A DNA stretch of 64,000 nt from Brenneria izadpanahii (GCF_017569925.1 NZ_CP050854.1:434001-498000); one strand, 5' to 3'; numbered from the stretch's first letter, positions 9,476 to 20,056 are shown. Program-made: numbers and translations. The notes: generated by a model not told the origin, from the sequence alone.

Positions 9476-10561
9476 ATGGAAAGAATTACCGTAACATTAG
9501 CCGAACGAAGTTATCCTATTACGATAGCCGCCGGATTGTTTAATGATTCGGCTTCTTTTATGCCGTTGAAAGCAGGGGAGCAGGTCATGCTGGTGACTAA
9601 CCAGACGCTGGCTCCCCTCTATCTTGAACGCGTTCGCCGTGTGCTTGAGCAAGGCGGAGTGCATGTCGATCAGGTCGTGTTGCCTGACGGCGAAAAATAT
9701 AAATCCCTGACCGTACTGGATCAGGTTTTTACCGCGCTGCTGACGAAACCTCATGGCCGCGATACGACGATTGTCGCGTTGGGCGGCGGCGTAATCGGCG
9801 ACCTGGCCGGCTTTGCCGCAGCGAGCTACCAACGCGGCGTGCGTTTCATCCAGGTGCCGACAACGCTGTTGGCGCAGGTTGATTCCTCCGTTGGCGGCAA
9901 AACCGCGGTGAATCACCCGCTGGGTAAAAACATGATCGGCGCTTTCTATCAACCGGCATCGGTTGTGATTGATCTGGATTGTCTGAAAACGCTGCCCGCG
10001 CGGGAGTTGTCGTCCGGGTTGGCGGAAGTGATTAAGTACGGCGTCATTCTGGATAGCGATTTCTTCCACTGGCTGGAAGAGAACATTGAAGCAGTGCGCG
10101 CATTGGAGCATGGCGCGCTGGCTTACTGCATTCGTCGTTGCTGTGAACTAAAAGCCGCGGTGGTCGCCGCCGATGAACGTGAAAAGGGCATGCGCGCGTT
10201 GCTCAACCTTGGGCATACTTATGGTCATGCCATTGAAGCGGAAATGGGATACGGCAATTGGCTGCATGGCGAAGCGGTTGCCGCGGGTATGGTGATGGCC
10301 GCCTATGCCGCCCGGCGTCTTGGGCTATTTTCCGTCGATGATATTACGCGTATAACATCCCTGTTGGTTCGAGCCGGCTTGCCCGTTACCGGACCGGCGC
10401 AGATGTCGCCAGAATCTTATCTTCCCCACATGATGCGTGATAAAAAAGTGTTGGCCGGCGAGTTACGGCTCGTATTGCCGACATCCATTGGACATTCTGA
10501 GGTCCTTGGCGGAATAGCGCACGATCTTGTTCTGGCGTCAATAACTGATTGTCTTGCTTAA
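9476..10561 (+). CDS. aroB: 3-dehydroquinate synthase
   Basis: Converts DAHP to 3-dehydroquinate using NAD and a divalent metal, the second step of the shikimate pathway. Visible family signatures are the NAD-binding [34 protein letters not shown], and the metal-binding segments AEVIKYGV (Glu), [12 protein letters not shown] (His) and LHGEAVAAG (His). Length is 361 residues, against 362 in E. coli. It lies 52 bases after aroK and is probably cotranscribed with it. Confidence 0.97.
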   Translation: MERITVTLAERSYPITIAAGLFNDSASFMPLKAGEQVMLVTNQTLAPLYLERVRRVLEQGGVHVDQVVLPDGEKYKSLTVLDQVFTALLTKPHGRDTTIVALGGGVIGDLAGFAAASYQRGVRFIQVPTTLLAQVDSSVGGKTAVNHPLGKNMIGAFYQPASVVIDLDCLKTLPARELSSGLAEVIKYGVILDSDFFHWLEENIEAVRALEHGALAYCIRRCCELKAAVVAADEREKGMRALLNLGHTYGHAIEAEMGYGNWLHGEAVAAGMVMAAYAARRLGLFSVDDITRITSLLVRAGLPVTGPAQMSPESYLPHMMRDKKVLAGELRLVLPTSIGHSEVLGGIAHDLVLASITDCLA

Positions 10562-10610
10562 GCGCTTTTCTTTTTTGTTAACAACAAATGTGTTAACGAC
10601 AGATAAGTGC

Positions 10611-10638
10611 TTATGGTTTATGGTTAATAAAATATAAT
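10611..10638 (+). promoter_or_regulatory. possible promoter for damX
   Basis: A consensus TATAAT at 10633-10638 lies 16 bases after TTATGG (10611-10616), about 70 bases before damX. The -10 is perfect and the -35 is weak. Confidence 0.35.
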
Positions 10639-10708
10639 GCATTATGACTTGATAATTCGCTCCGGGGATGAGGTTGCGGATTTTAGCCTTTCAGTTGGGG
10701 GGTTTTAA

Positions 10709-11701
10709 ATGGATGAGTTTAAGCCGGAAGATGAGTTAAAGCCTGATACTAGCGACCGTCGGCCAACACGTCAGCAAAAAAGAAGTAGCAGCTTTTCCGT
10801 ACCGAAAATCACGCTTTCCAGACAACACCTGATGATAGGTATCGGGGTGTTGGTATTGCTGCTGCTGATCATCGGCATTGGTTCCGCTTTGCAGGCGCCT
10901 TCTCATCCGCAGACTTCTCAGCCCCAAAACCAAACAGGCGGTGAAAAGAGCATCGATCTCTCTTCATCGACCCCCATGACGCAGGGAACGGAAACGTCGA
11001 CGCCCGCTGAAACTACCCCAGCCGCTCCCGGACAGCCGCCGCAAACGCTCAGCGCGCCGCCTATCTCCGGTACGCCGACCGAAGCGCAGGTTCAGCCGCC
11101 GGTAACCGGTCAGCAACGTATTGAACTGCCTGGTAATATCACTGATGCGCTTTCGCAGCAGCAGGGGCGTGTTAACGAATATTCCCAAGGCGCGATGGAG
11201 AGCGGCGCGTCAACCCTGCCGACGGCTCCGGCCACGGTGGCGCCTGCGGCGAAAACGCCTGCGCATGCGCCGGCGGCGAAGTCTACGCACAGCAATAATA
11301 ATGTTACGCATAGCGCTAATCCTGCGCATACGACGAATAAACCGTCAGCGCCGAACAATCAGAAGGCCGCAGCGCCAACCGCGGCGAGCAAATCCGCGGC
11401 CGCCGTCTCTGCCGGCGCGGGCAGCTCTATTCAAAATGCGCCGGCTAGCCATTTTACCCTGCAATTAAGCGGCGCTTCCCGTCCGGACACGCTGCAGGCT
11501 TATGCGAAACAACATAATCTGACTCGTTCATGGGTTTATGAAACTAAACGTGACGGAAAATCCTGGTATGTGTTAGTTAATGGCGTCTATGCTTCTTCTG
11601 CAGAGGCGAGGCAGGCGATTGCTGCGCTACCCGCTGATGTGCAAGCGAAAAAACCTTGGGTTAAGCCGATCCGTCAGGTGAAGCAGGACTTGAATAAGTA
11701 A
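10709..11701 (+). CDS. damX: cell division protein DamX (SPOR domain)
   Basis: DamX is an inner-membrane septal protein that binds denuded glycan strands through its SPOR domain. The protein has a charged cytoplasmic N-terminus, one membrane segment (LMIGIGVLVLLLLIIGIGSAL, about residues 45-65), a long low-complexity periplasmic linker rich in P, A, T and S, and a C-terminal SPOR domain (HFTLQLSGASRPDTLQAYA, WYVLVNGVY). At 330 residues it is about 100 shorter than E. coli DamX, and the shortening lies in the linker. GGGGGG lies six to nine bases before the ATG. Confidence 0.9.
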   Translation: MDEFKPEDELKPDTSDRRPTRQQKRSSSFSVPKITLSRQHLMIGIGVLVLLLLIIGIGSALQAPSHPQTSQPQNQTGGEKSIDLSSSTPMTQGTETSTPAETTPAAPGQPPQTLSAPPISGTPTEAQVQPPVTGQQRIELPGNITDALSQQQGRVNEYSQGAMESGASTLPTAPATVAPAAKTPAHAPAAKSTHSNNNVTHSANPAHTTNKPSAPNNQKAAAPTAASKSAAAVSAGAGSSIQNAPASHFTLQLSGASRPDTLQAYAKQHNLTRSWVYETKRDGKSWYVLVNGVYASSAEARQAIAALPADVQAKKPWVKPIRQVKQDLNK

Positions 11702-11781
11702 CACCAAATTTTAGCCCTGATGTGCTGTCTGACACAGAGTACAATCCGCGGCTCTGAAAAGTATGAGTAACTAACGACGGC

Positions 11782-12594
11782 ATGAAAAAAAACCGCGCTT
11801 TTTTAAAATGGGCTGGTGGTAAATATCCGCTGGTGGAAGAAATTCGTCGCTATTTACCTGCAGGAGACTGCCTGATCGAGCCGTTTGTTGGCGCTGGCTC
11901 TGTATTTTTGAATACAGAGTACGACAACTATATATTGGCCGATATTAATAGCGACCTCATTAACCTCTATAACATCGTCAAGTCAAATGCGGACGATTTT
12001 ATTCGCGATTCCCGCAAGCTTTTTACTGATGAAGTAAATACGTCAGAGACTTTTTATTTGCTGCGGGAAGAGTTTAATCTTTGTACTGACGCCTATCGAC
12101 GCGCGGTGCTATTTCTTTATCTGAACCGGCATTGTTATAACGGTCTGTGCCGTTACAACATGCGCGGCGAATTTAATGTGCCGTTCGGCCGTTATAAAAA
12201 ACCTTATTTCCCGGAAGAAGAAATTCGCTGGTTCGCTTTTAAGGCAAGAAGCGCGACTTTTGTTTGCGAGCATTATCAGCAAACGCTGATTAAAGCTGAA
12301 CCCGGTTCGGTGGTTTATTGCGATCCTCCCTATGCGCCATTATCGGCGACGGCAAACTTTACGGCGTACCACACCAATAATTTTAATACCGTCGATCAGC
12401 AGAATCTGGCCCGGCTGGCGCACCGTTTGTCGGTTGAAAATCAGATCCCCGTACTGATTTCCAATCACGATACGTTGCTGACTCGCGAGTGGTATCAGGA
12501 TGCATCGCTTTACGTGGTAAAAGCGCGCCGGACGATTAGCCGTAATATCATGGGACGGAGTAAAGTAAACGAGCTTTTAGCATTGTATTGTTGA
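11782..12594 (+). CDS. dam: DNA adenine methylase Dam
   Basis: Methylates adenine in GATC for mismatch-repair strand choice, replication timing and gene regulation. The class alpha order of motifs is visible: KWAGGK near the N-terminus, AdoMet-binding FVGAGSVF (residues 35-42), and the catalytic DPPY at 181-184. The 270-residue length is standard for the enterobacterial orphan enzyme. Its place between damX and rpe matches E. coli. Confidence 0.97.
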   Translation: MKKNRAFLKWAGGKYPLVEEIRRYLPAGDCLIEPFVGAGSVFLNTEYDNYILADINSDLINLYNIVKSNADDFIRDSRKLFTDEVNTSETFYLLREEFNLCTDAYRRAVLFLYLNRHCYNGLCRYNMRGEFNVPFGRYKKPYFPEEEIRWFAFKARSATFVCEHYQQTLIKAEPGSVVYCDPPYAPLSATANFTAYHTNNFNTVDQQNLARLAHRLSVENQIPVLISNHDTLLTREWYQDASLYVVKARRTISRNIMGRSKVNELLALYC

Positions 12595-12779
12595 TCGTGG
12601 TTATGTCGCTCGGATCGCGACCGGTTGTAAGCTGTGCAGTGTGATAGCAAGATAAGTATGATTGACTGAAAGTTGGCGTTGCTTGAAAACTTTTAGTTTA
12701 AAAATCGTCGCTGAACGGGATGATGGGTAAACGGCCATCCCAAGCAGCAGGATTCAGACTTGATCGTTTGGAGAAGCGA

Positions 12780-13457
12780 ATGAAACCGTTTTTAATCGCC
12801 CCGTCTATTCTGTCGGCTGACTTTGCCCGGCTTGGTGAAGATACCGCTAACGCGCTGTCGGCAGGCGCCGACGTGGTTCATTTTGACGTAATGGATAACC
12901 ATTATGTGCCGAATCTGACCATCGGTCCGCTGGTGCTGAAATCCTTGCGGGATTACGGCATCACGGCGCCGATCGATGTTCATTTGATGGTTAAGCCCGT
13001 TGATCGCATTATTCCCGACTTTGCGCAGGCGGGCGCCAGTTTCATTACGTTTCATCCCGAAGCCTCAGAGCATGTCGATCGTTCTCTGCAACTGATCAAA
13101 GACCACGGCTGCAAGGCCGGCCTGGTTTTCAACCCGGCGACGCCTCTCAGCTACCTTGATTACGTTATGGATAAGCTGGATATTATTTTGCTGATGTCGG
13201 TTAACCCCGGCTTTGGCGGTCAGTCGTTTATTCCGTCTACACTGGATAAACTGCGGCAGGTGCGCAAGCTGATTGACGCCAGCGGTTATGATATCCGTCT
13301 GGAAGTGGATGGCGGCGTGAAGGTTGATAATATCGGCGCCATTGCCGCGGCGGGCGCCGATATGTTTGTGGCGGGCTCCGCGATTTTCAGCCAGCCGGAC
13401 TATCGGGCGGTTATCGATCGGATGCGTGAGGAATTGGCGAAGGTGGCGGATGAGTAA
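12780..13457 (+). CDS. rpe: ribulose-phosphate 3-epimerase
   Basis: Interconverts ribulose 5-phosphate and xylulose 5-phosphate in the pentose phosphate pathway. The TIM-barrel signatures are present: [25 protein letters not shown] (metal ligands), [15 protein letters not shown] and EVDGG. The reading frame extends upstream to 12720, but the ATG at 12780 has GGAG seven bases before it and gives the family length of 225 residues. The stop overlaps the gph start. Confidence 0.97.
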   Translation: MKPFLIAPSILSADFARLGEDTANALSAGADVVHFDVMDNHYVPNLTIGPLVLKSLRDYGITAPIDVHLMVKPVDRIIPDFAQAGASFITFHPEASEHVDRSLQLIKDHGCKAGLVFNPATPLSYLDYVMDKLDIILLMSVNPGFGGQSFIPSTLDKLRQVRKLIDASGYDIRLEVDGGVKVDNIGAIAAAGADMFVAGSAIFSQPDYRAVIDRMREELAKVADE

Positions 13458-14169
13458 CGCCGTGTCCATCAAAACCACGCCTATCCGGGGACTGGCGTTT
13501 GACCTGGATGGCACGTTGATTAACAGTTTGCCCGGATTGGCCGCCGCGATAGATTTAGCGTTGCAGGCGCACTCTCTTCCCGCCGCGGGCGAAGCGCGGG
13601 TCGCCGCCTGGATTGGCAACGGCGCCGATGTTCTGGTTGAGCGCGCGCTGCGCTGGGCCGGCGCAGAACCCACGCCGCAGCGCATTCGTGAAACCCGTGA
13701 GACGTTCGATCGCTATTATGAGCAAACGGTCAATGGCGGTAGCGAACTGTTTCCCCAGGTTAAAGAAACGCTGGCGCATCTGTCTGCTCAGGGTTTCCCG
13801 ATGGCCGTCGTCACCAATAAACCGACGCCGTTTGTCGCGCCTTTGCTGGCGTCTCTGGGCATTGACGCGTACTTTTCCCTTATTATCGGCGGTGATGACG
13901 TCATCGTCAAAAAGCCGCATCCGGCTCCTCTGTATCTGGTGTTGGGCAAATTAGGATTGCGCGCGGATGAATTACTTTTCGTTGGTGATTCCCGTAATGA
14001 TATTCAGGCGTCTCAGGCTGCCGGCTGTCCCTGCGTCGGTATGACCTATGGATACAACTATGGCGAAGCGATCGAGTCGAGTCATCCGGATATTGTGCTG
14101 GATCGTTTTGCCGATTTATTGCCCATTGTCGGGCCGTCATCTTCAAAAAATCAGGAAACATTAGTATGA
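13450..14169 (+). CDS. gph: phosphoglycolate phosphatase
   Basis: HAD-family hydrolase that removes 2-phosphoglycolate formed during repair of oxidised DNA ends. The nucleophile motif is [14 protein letters not shown]; motif II is VVTNKP, the lysine motif KKPHPAPL, and motif [14 protein letters not shown]. The ATG at 13450 overlaps rpe by eight bases, and the stop overlaps trpS by four, so rpe-gph-trpS is translationally coupled. Length is 239 residues. A longer upstream reading inside rpe is not needed. Confidence 0.95.
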   Translation: MSNAVSIKTTPIRGLAFDLDGTLINSLPGLAAAIDLALQAHSLPAAGEARVAAWIGNGADVLVERALRWAGAEPTPQRIRETRETFDRYYEQTVNGGSELFPQVKETLAHLSAQGFPMAVVTNKPTPFVAPLLASLGIDAYFSLIIGGDDVIVKKPHPAPLYLVLGKLGLRADELLFVGDSRNDIQASQAAGCPCVGMTYGYNYGEAIESSHPDIVLDRFADLLPIVGPSSSKNQETLV

Positions 14170-15170
14170 GCAAGCCCATTGTATTTAGCGGAGCACAACC
14201 GTCTGGTGAACTGACTATTGGTAACTACATGGGTGCGTTACGCCAGTGGGTCAATATGCAGGATGACTATGACTGCATCTACTGTATCGTTGATCTGCAC
14301 GCCATTACGGTGCGTCAGGATGCGCAACAGCTGAGAAAAGCGACGCTGGATACGCTGGCGCTTTATCTGGCCTGCGGTATCGATCCGCAGAAGAGCACCA
14401 TCTTCGTTCAGTCGCACGTTCCTGAACATACCCAGTTAAGCTGGGTTTTGAACTGCTACACCTATTTCGGCGAACTGAGCCGTATGACGCAGTTTAAGGA
14501 TAAATCCTCGCGCTATGCCGAGAATATCAATGCCGGCCTGTTTGATTATCCGGTGCTGATGGCGGCTGATATTCTGCTGTATCAGACCGCTCAGGTGCCG
14601 GTGGGCGAAGATCAGAAACAGCATCTGGAGCTTAGCCGCGATATCGCGCAGCGCTTCAATACGCTTTACGGCGATATTTTCAAAGTTCCCGAACCGTTTA
14701 TTCCGAAGTCCGGCGCCCGGGTGATGTCTTTGCTGGAGCCGACCAAAAAGATGTCCAAATCCGACGATAACCGCAACAACGTTATCGGCCTGCTGGAAGA
14801 TCCCAAGTCGGTGGTGAAAAAGATCAAACGTGCGGTGACGGATTCGGATGAGCCGCCGGTCGTTCGCTACGATGTGGTGAATAAAGCCGGGGTTTCCAAT
14901 CTGCTGGATATTCTGTCTGCCGTTACGGGAAAAACCATTGCCGACCTGGAACAGGAGTTCAGCGGCCAGATGTACGGCCACCTGAAAGGCGCGGTAGCCG
15001 ATGCGGTGTCCGGCATGCTGTCGGAATTGCAGGAGCGTTATCATCGCTTCCGCGACGATGAGGCTCTCTTGCAGCAGATCATGCGTGAAGGGGCGGAAAA
15101 AGCCAGCGCCCGCGCGCAGTTGACATTGAAGAAAGTATATGAAGCGGTTGGGTTTGTTGGCCGTCCGTAA
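14166..15170 (+). CDS. trpS: tryptophanyl-tRNA synthetase
   Basis: Class I synthetase that charges tRNA-Trp. The HIGH-like motif lies in [16 protein letters not shown] and the KMSKS motif is intact in [19 protein letters not shown] in the tryptophan/ATP pocket is present. At 334 residues it equals the E. coli enzyme. It ends the dam-rpe-gph-trpS block, followed by a strong terminator. The accessory region begins directly beyond. Confidence 0.97.
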   Translation: MSKPIVFSGAQPSGELTIGNYMGALRQWVNMQDDYDCIYCIVDLHAITVRQDAQQLRKATLDTLALYLACGIDPQKSTIFVQSHVPEHTQLSWVLNCYTYFGELSRMTQFKDKSSRYAENINAGLFDYPVLMAADILLYQTAQVPVGEDQKQHLELSRDIAQRFNTLYGDIFKVPEPFIPKSGARVMSLLEPTKKMSKSDDNRNNVIGLLEDPKSVVKKIKRAVTDSDEPPVVRYDVVNKAGVSNLLDILSAVTGKTIADLEQEFSGQMYGHLKGAVADAVSGMLSELQERYHRFRDDEALLQQIMREGAEKASARAQLTLKKVYEAVGFVGRP

Positions 15171-15180
15171 ATGTTAAGCG

Positions 15181-15215
15181 AGTCTGGAGATCGCTCTCCA
15201 GACTCTTTCATTTTC
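15181..15215 (+). terminator. terminator after trpS
   Basis: A 10-base perfect hairpin (15181-15190 and 15195-15204, AGTCTGGAGA with a four-base loop) is followed by CTTTCATTTT. It ends the trpS transcript and marks the boundary with the convergent amidohydrolase operon. Confidence 0.75.
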
Positions 15216-15220
15216 GCCAA

Positions 15221-16675
15221 TTACTGCGGCAGCGGCGGATAGACATCATCCGGAATCGGGTTCTCAAACGGCGTTTGCCGTAATTGAGCCTGCAGATCGG
15301 CTTTGGCCTGTTCGATTAATTCCGGGGTCGTTAACAGATCTACCGCCAGCGAGGCCATCGCTTTGGCGGCATATTCCATCCCCTTGTGCGCCGCCGGCGC
15401 TTTGCCCTGCGCCACCAACTGCCATGAGTGAGCCGGGGTTCCAATCGCGTAAGTCGCGCTGCGAATCTGAACGGTCGGCACCACCCAACTGACCGTCCCT
15501 ACATCCGTTGAGCCGATAAAGGCGGGATCGGGACTGTAGAGCGGATAGATCCCCTCATGCAGCGCTTGACCGGGTTGAGGTCTTAACCCAAAGCGAGCGT
15601 AAGAATTGGCGATATCTTCCGCCGTCATCGCGGCCTGGAATTTCGCGGCGAACTGGCGATCCTGCTCATCAAACTCAATGGGACCCAGCGCCAGCAAATG
15701 CTGGTGCATTCGATGTTCCAGCGGTGCGTTGCCGAGAAGGTTGGCGTCTCCGCTCAGCACTTCATGGCTGACCTCGGTTTCCGTCATCAGCGCGGCGCCT
15801 TGCGCGATTTTCTTAACCCGGTTTACTAACTGATGCAGTTCCGGCAGCCGCCGGGCCCGCACCAGATAGCGAACGGTTGCGTTGGCCTGCACCACGTTGG
15901 GCGCGTGGCCGCCGCTGTCGGTAATAGCGTAATGCACACGGGCGGAAGAGGGCATATGCTCGCGCATATAGTTAACGCCAACGTTCATTAACTCGACCGC
16001 ATCCAATGCGCTGCGGCCCAGATGCGGGCTGCTGGCGGCGTGGGAAGCGCGGCCTTTGAAGTAGAAATTCAGTTCGTTGCAGGCCAGCGATTCCGGGCTG
16101 TTTACCCCGGTAAACGCGGCCGGATGCCAGCAGATGGCGATATCGACATCGTCGAACACGCCGGCTTTGACCATGAAACCTTTTGACGAACCGCCTTCTT
16201 CCGCCGGGCAACCGTAGAAACGAACGGTGCCGGACATCGCATGTTTTTGCAGATAATCTTTAACGGCGGTAGCCGCCTGCAATGACGCGCTGCCGAGTAG
16301 ATTGTGTCCGCAACCGTGTCCGTTGCCGCCATTTTCCAACGGCTTGGGTTCGGCGACGTTCGCCTGCTGGCTTAAGCCCGGCAGAGCATCGTATTCGCCG
16401 AGAATGGCGATAACCGGCGAACCTGAACCAAATTCGCCCAATAAGGCGGTGGGCATGCCGGCAATGCCGGTCGTCAGGCGAAATCCTTCCGCTTTCAGCA
16501 CGGCTTCATGCTGGGCGGAAGATCGGTATTCCTCATAGTTCAGCTCCGGCGTATCCCAGATAGCGTCGCTGAGCGTGCAGAACTGTTGCCGTTTCGCCGT
16601 AATCAATCCGCAGATTTCCTCTACGGCGCTCTGGTCGACCGGCGGCAATGTCTTGTCAGTTTGTGTCGAATTCAT
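15221..16675 (-). CDS. M20 family amidohydrolase, AbgB-like
   Basis: Zinc-type amidohydrolase of peptidase subfamily M20D, which contains AbgB (p-aminobenzoyl-glutamate hydrolase subunit), hippurate hydrolases and plant-type IAA-amino acid hydrolases. Metal-ligand segments are GHGCGHNLLG, CPAEEGGS (catalytic Glu pair), CWHPA and a final TPAHSWQ. The dimerisation domain follows FYFKGRASHAA. Length of 484 residues is close to AbgB (481). There is no signal peptide, so it acts in the cytoplasm. It is the last gene of a leftward operon with a polar amino acid ABC importer, so it probably hydrolyses an imported N-acyl or N-aryl amino acid. No AbgA-like partner is present. The substrate cannot be read from sequence. 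Confidence 0.85.
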   Translation of the reverse strand: MNSTQTDKTLPPVDQSAVEEICGLITAKRQQFCTLSDAIWDTPELNYEEYRSSAQHEAVLKAEGFRLTTGIAGMPTALLGEFGSGSPVIAILGEYDALPGLSQQANVAEPKPLENGGNGHGCGHNLLGSASLQAATAVKDYLQKHAMSGTVRFYGCPAEEGGSSKGFMVKAGVFDDVDIAICWHPAAFTGVNSPESLACNELNFYFKGRASHAASSPHLGRSALDAVELMNVGVNYMREHMPSSARVHYAITDSGGHAPNVVQANATVRYLVRARRLPELHQLVNRVKKIAQGAALMTETEVSHEVLSGDANLLGNAPLEHRMHQHLLALGPIEFDEQDRQFAAKFQAAMTAEDIANSYARFGLRPQPGQALHEGIYPLYSPDPAFIGSTDVGTVSWVVPTVQIRSATYAIGTPAHSWQLVAQGKAPAAHKGMEYAAKAMASLAVDLLTTPELIEQAKADLQAQLRQTPFENPIPDDVYPPLPQ

Positions 16676-16731
16676 TTACTTGGACTCTTTTATCGCATGG
16701 TAAGAAAACGGATACGCATCGTCTGAGAAAC

Positions 16732-17601
16732 TCAGAGCGGCGCGGTATCCATGCCAAACCATTTCTCGCTCAGGGTTTTCAGCGTGCCGTCGTTTTTGGC
16801 TTTCTCGATAGCGGCATTAAACATGGCTTTTAATTCCGGGTCGGATTTCCGCAGGCCAACCGATGAACCGCTGCCCAGAATGCCGCCAACAAACTGCGGC
16901 CCCGGCAATACGATGTTTTCGTTGCCCGGTTTTTTGGTCACGCCGGTCAGGTAGGCCGGGGAGGCGATAACCAGATCCACGCGCCCCGCTTTCAGATCGA
17001 GATCGTGCTCTTGCGTGGTTTTGTACTCACGTACGGTCATCACGCCTTTGAAGTATTTATTCAGAAAGGTGCTGGCGATAGACGCGGACTGAACGCCAAT
17101 AGTCTTGCCCTTCAGCAGCGGTTTCAGCTTTTCAATTTCTTCCTGCGCGGCGGCTTCGCTTTCTGGTTTCAGCGAGAAACGTTTACCGGCGTCGGGAAAC
17201 GCTGCAGCCAGCGGGCTGGATTTCAGCGTCGCGAAGGTCTGCCCGCTTTGGCTATACGGCTGGCTGAAGTCGATGACTTCACGGCGCTTTTCAGTGGCGG
17301 ACATGCCGGAAATGATAGCGTCGAACTTGCCGGCGTTCAGCGCGGGAATCGAACTGGTAAATGGCTGCACCATGATTTCGCATTTCACCTGCATGCTGCT
17401 GCACAAGACCTTGTACAGATCGATTTCGAAGCCATCCAGTGAGCCGTCCGGCTTGGTGAAGTTATAAGGATAGAACGCGCCTTCGGTAGCGAGCCGCACC
17501 GTCGTCCATTTCTTCTCTTCCGCCGAGGCGTTGAATGCCGCAACCAGCGTGCTTGCCAGACACAGAGAACAGGCGATCATTTTTAATCTTGATTTCATCA
17601 T
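16732..17601 (-). CDS. polar amino acid ABC importer, periplasmic binding protein
   Basis: Family 3 solute-binding protein (HisJ/ArgT/opine-binding type). It has a signal peptide (MIACSLCLASTLVAAFNASA). The mature chain shows the class motifs FYPYNFTKPDGSLDGFEIDL and FDAIISGMSATEKRREVIDFSQPY. The asparaginyl/aspartyl and arginine positions in these motifs normally grip the alpha-amino and alpha-carboxyl groups of the ligand. AGGAG lies about eight bases before the ATG pair at 17601/17598. It is encoded between the ATPase and the amidohydrolase genes. An unusual insertion around residues 130-165 (KPESEAAAQEEIEKLK) extends one lobe. Ligand unknown. Confidence 0.85.
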   Translation of the reverse strand: MMKSRLKMIACSLCLASTLVAAFNASAEEKKWTTVRLATEGAFYPYNFTKPDGSLDGFEIDLYKVLCSSMQVKCEIMVQPFTSSIPALNAGKFDAIISGMSATEKRREVIDFSQPYSQSGQTFATLKSSPLAAAFPDAGKRFSLKPESEAAAQEEIEKLKPLLKGKTIGVQSASIASTFLNKYFKGVMTVREYKTTQEHDLDLKAGRVDLVIASPAYLTGVTKKPGNENIVLPGPQFVGGILGSGSSVGLRKSDPELKAMFNAAIEKAKNDGTLKTLSEKWFGMDTAPL

Positions 17602-17649
17602 ATAAGGTATTCTCCTGGTGTAAATATGTTTAATAATTAGTATGATACG

Positions 17650-18414
17650 TTACCAACTGGCGATGAATTGCCGGAAGCGGGCGGACTGGCTGGCGGTGAA
17701 TACCTGCTCCGGCGTACCCTGTTCTTCAATCTCGCCTTGATGCAGAAAGACCACGCGATTAGAAACTTCACGGGCGAAATCCATCTCGTGAGTGACCACC
17801 AGCATGGTCATGCCTTCATCGGCCAGAGTGCGCATAACGCGCAACACTTCGCCGACCAGTTCAGGATCGAGCGCCGATGTCGGTTCGTCGAACAACATGA
17901 CTTTCGGCGCCATGGCTAATGCGCGGGCAATCGCCGCCCGCTGCTGTTGACCGCCTGACAGATGGGAAGGGTAGTAGTGCTGTTTGTCGGCCAATCCCAC
18001 CTTCTCCAGCAGGTGTCCGGCGTGCTCCACGCACTCCGCATGGGGGCGTTTTAATACGTGCACCGGCGCTTCAATCACGTTTTCCAGCACGGTTTTATGC
18101 GACCACAGGTTGAAATTCTGGAATACCATGCCGAGCTGCGTGCGTATGCGATCGATTTGTCTGGGGTTCGACGGCCGGCTCTGGCCTTTGCGGTTTTTTT
18201 GCATTTCGATGGACTCCCCGGCAACCACGATCTCGCCTTGATCGGGAAGTTCCAACATATTGATACAGCGCAACAGCGTGGATTTTCCTGAACCGGATGA
18301 ACCGAGAATGGAAACCACCTCCCCCTGGCTGGCATCAAAAGAGATACCTTTCAATACTTCCAGAGAACCGAAACTTTTATGAATGTTGCGCAGGCTGATC
18401 GCTGGTGTGGTCAT
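17650..18414 (-). CDS. polar amino acid ABC importer, ATP-binding subunit
   Basis: HisP/GlnQ-type ATPase of 254 residues. Walker A is GSSGSGKST, the Q-loop is MVFQNFNLW, the signature is [15 protein letters not shown], and Walker B is [12 protein letters not shown], followed by the H-loop THEMDF. The HisP-like insertion [10 protein letters not shown] before the Q-loop is characteristic of the histidine/opine branch. Its start overlaps the stop of the upstream permease gene by four bases, showing cotranscription. Confidence 0.9.
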   Translation of the reverse strand: MTTPAISLRNIHKSFGSLEVLKGISFDASQGEVVSILGSSGSGKSTLLRCINMLELPDQGEIVVAGESIEMQKNRKGQSRPSNPRQIDRIRTQLGMVFQNFNLWSHKTVLENVIEAPVHVLKRPHAECVEHAGHLLEKVGLADKQHYYPSHLSGGQQQRAAIARALAMAPKVMLFDEPTSALDPELVGEVLRVMRTLADEGMTMLVVTHEMDFAREVSNRVVFLHQGEIEEQGTPEQVFTASQSARFRQFIASW

Positions 18415-19145
18415 TGAAAGTCTCCCAGTTTTTTAATTTTTTCCGCCGACGATTGTACGATGGGCGCACGTGAATAGGGGGTAATGGTGAACTCCGCCCA
18501 AATCAGCAGGCGCGTCAGAATCAGATTGATAAACAAATAGATGGAGCCGGCGATCAGAAAAACTTCAAGCGCCCGGTAGGTTTCCGAGATAATGCGCGCC
18601 GCGATGCCGGTGATCTCCATCAGCGTAATAATGGAGGCCAGCGAGGTGGATTTGATCATGGAGATCAGCTCATTGCCATAGGCCGGCAATGCCTGCCGGA
18701 TCGCCAGCGGAAAGATAATACGCCTGAAAATCATCAGCGAAGGCATACCGCAGGCGCGCGCCGCTTCTATCTGTCCGGCGGGAACCGACAGCAACCCGCC
18801 GCGGATAATTTCGCTGGCGTAAGCGCCGGTGCACAGGCTGAGCGACAGCAAGGCGCACCAATAAGGTTCGCGCAGTAGCGGCCAGAGAAAACTTTCCCGG
18901 ATCCACACGAACTGGCCCAATCCGTAATAGATCAGGAATAGTTGCACCAGTAGCGGCGTACCGCGGAAAAACAGGACATAGGTGCGCGCAAAGGATCGCA
19001 ATAATCCATTGCCGGACAGCTGCATCAATGCCAGCCCCAGCGCCAGAAAAAATCCCAGAAAAACAGAGCCGACGGCGAGCTGCAAGGTCAGAGGGATGCC
19101 GGGAATAATTTCCAGAAAGGTTGCATAAATAAAAGGAAAATCCAT
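18411..19145 (-). CDS. polar amino acid ABC importer, permease (HisM type)
   Basis: Inner-membrane permease of 244 residues with about five membrane segments. The EAA loop that contacts the ATPase is visible as [25 protein letters not shown]. The N-terminal RGTPLLVQL motif is typical of the HisMQ family. It starts exactly at the stop of the upstream permease (shared base 19145) and overlaps the ATPase gene by four bases. Confidence 0.9.
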   Translation of the reverse strand: MDFPFIYATFLEIIPGIPLTLQLAVGSVFLGFFLALGLALMQLSGNGLLRSFARTYVLFFRGTPLLVQLFLIYYGLGQFVWIRESFLWPLLREPYWCALLSLSLCTGAYASEIIRGGLLSVPAGQIEAARACGMPSLMIFRRIIFPLAIRQALPAYGNELISMIKSTSLASIITLMEITGIAARIISETYRALEVFLIAGSIYLFINLILTRLLIWAEFTITPYSRAPIVQSSAEKIKKLGDFQ

Positions 19146-19861
19146 CAGCGTCTTACACCCCGGGAATAATATGACTCCGCCCGGCGCATGATCCAGCCGG
19201 AACAGATAGAGATAATTAGATAAAGCACCGCCGCCGCCATAAAGAAATCGAACGGCTTGCCGGTTGAGCCGGAACCAGTTTGGGATTGGGTCAATAGTTC
19301 CGCCACTCCGGTTACCGATACCAGCGCCGAAGCTTTCAGCACCAACTGCCAGACATTGCCTAAAGCCGGTATCGCATGGCGCAGCAGGAGCGGCATAATG
19401 ATGCGCCGCAGACGCAGGAGAGTGGACATGCCGCAGGCTTTGGCGGCTTCAATTTCACCTTTGGAGACTGCATAAAACGCGCCGCGGAACACTTCCGTCT
19501 GCTGTGCGCCGGAAGAGATCCCGACGGCGATCACCCCGGCGACGAAGCCGGGAAGTCCGATAAATTCATTACTGCCGAACAGCTTGGCTATCATGGTTAA
19601 TGCCGAGCTGCCGCCAAAATAGAGCAGGTAGATGATCAGCAGATCCGGTATGCCGCGTATGATGGTGGTATAGCCGTCAGCAAGGTAACGTACCGGACGA
19701 TTACCGCAGATTTTTGACCAGGCGCCGAGCGTGCCGATAAGCGCGCCGAGTAGGAATCCGCAGCTCGCCAGCGCGAGCGTCATTCCTGCGCCGAGTAGTA
19801 ATAATTTCCCCCAGCCATTTTCACCAAAACTGATGAGTTGCCAGAAAGTTACTTCTTCCAC
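19145..19861 (-). CDS. polar amino acid ABC importer, permease (HisQ type)
   Basis: First gene of the leftward importer-amidohydrolase operon, with 238 residues. It shows the HisQ-type RGIPDLLIIYLLYFGG segment and the EAA loop KGEIEAAKACGMSTLLRLRRIIMPL. It pairs with the neighbouring HisM-type permease to form the membrane channel. About 185 bases upstream of its start lies a sigma-54 promoter match and beyond it two NtrC-like sites, so expression probably responds to nitrogen limitation (inferred). Confidence 0.88.
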   Translation of the reverse strand: MEEVTFWQLISFGENGWGKLLLLGAGMTLALASCGFLLGALIGTLGAWSKICGNRPVRYLADGYTTIIRGIPDLLIIYLLYFGGSSALTMIAKLFGSNEFIGLPGFVAGVIAVGISSGAQQTEVFRGAFYAVSKGEIEAAKACGMSTLLRLRRIIMPLLLRHAIPALGNVWQLVLKASALVSVTGVAELLTQSQTGSGSTGKPFDFFMAAAVLYLIISICSGWIMRRAESYYSRGVRR

Positions 19862-19957
19862 AAATAGCTCCCAACTGCTTTTGTTCTGTGATCAGAACTG
19901 TTTTTATGATTGGCGGACCACATCATGTTCGGGAACGACGATGTAGATAGGTGATTT

Positions 19958-19983
19958 TTCAGGTACACACATCTTCAGGTACA
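19958..19983. repeat. short direct repeat TTCAGGTACA
   Basis: TTCAGGTACA occurs at 19958-19967 and again at 19974-19983, a 16-base period, in the 5' untranslated region of the ABC-amidohydrolase operon. It could be a binding site for a local regulator; no known factor is recognised. Confidence 0.4.
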
Positions 19984-20056
19984 AACAACGAGGGGCGCGA
20001 TTAGGGATTATCTCCGGGTATCGCACGGCTCTCCTGTAGAAGCGCTTAGGGTGCAA

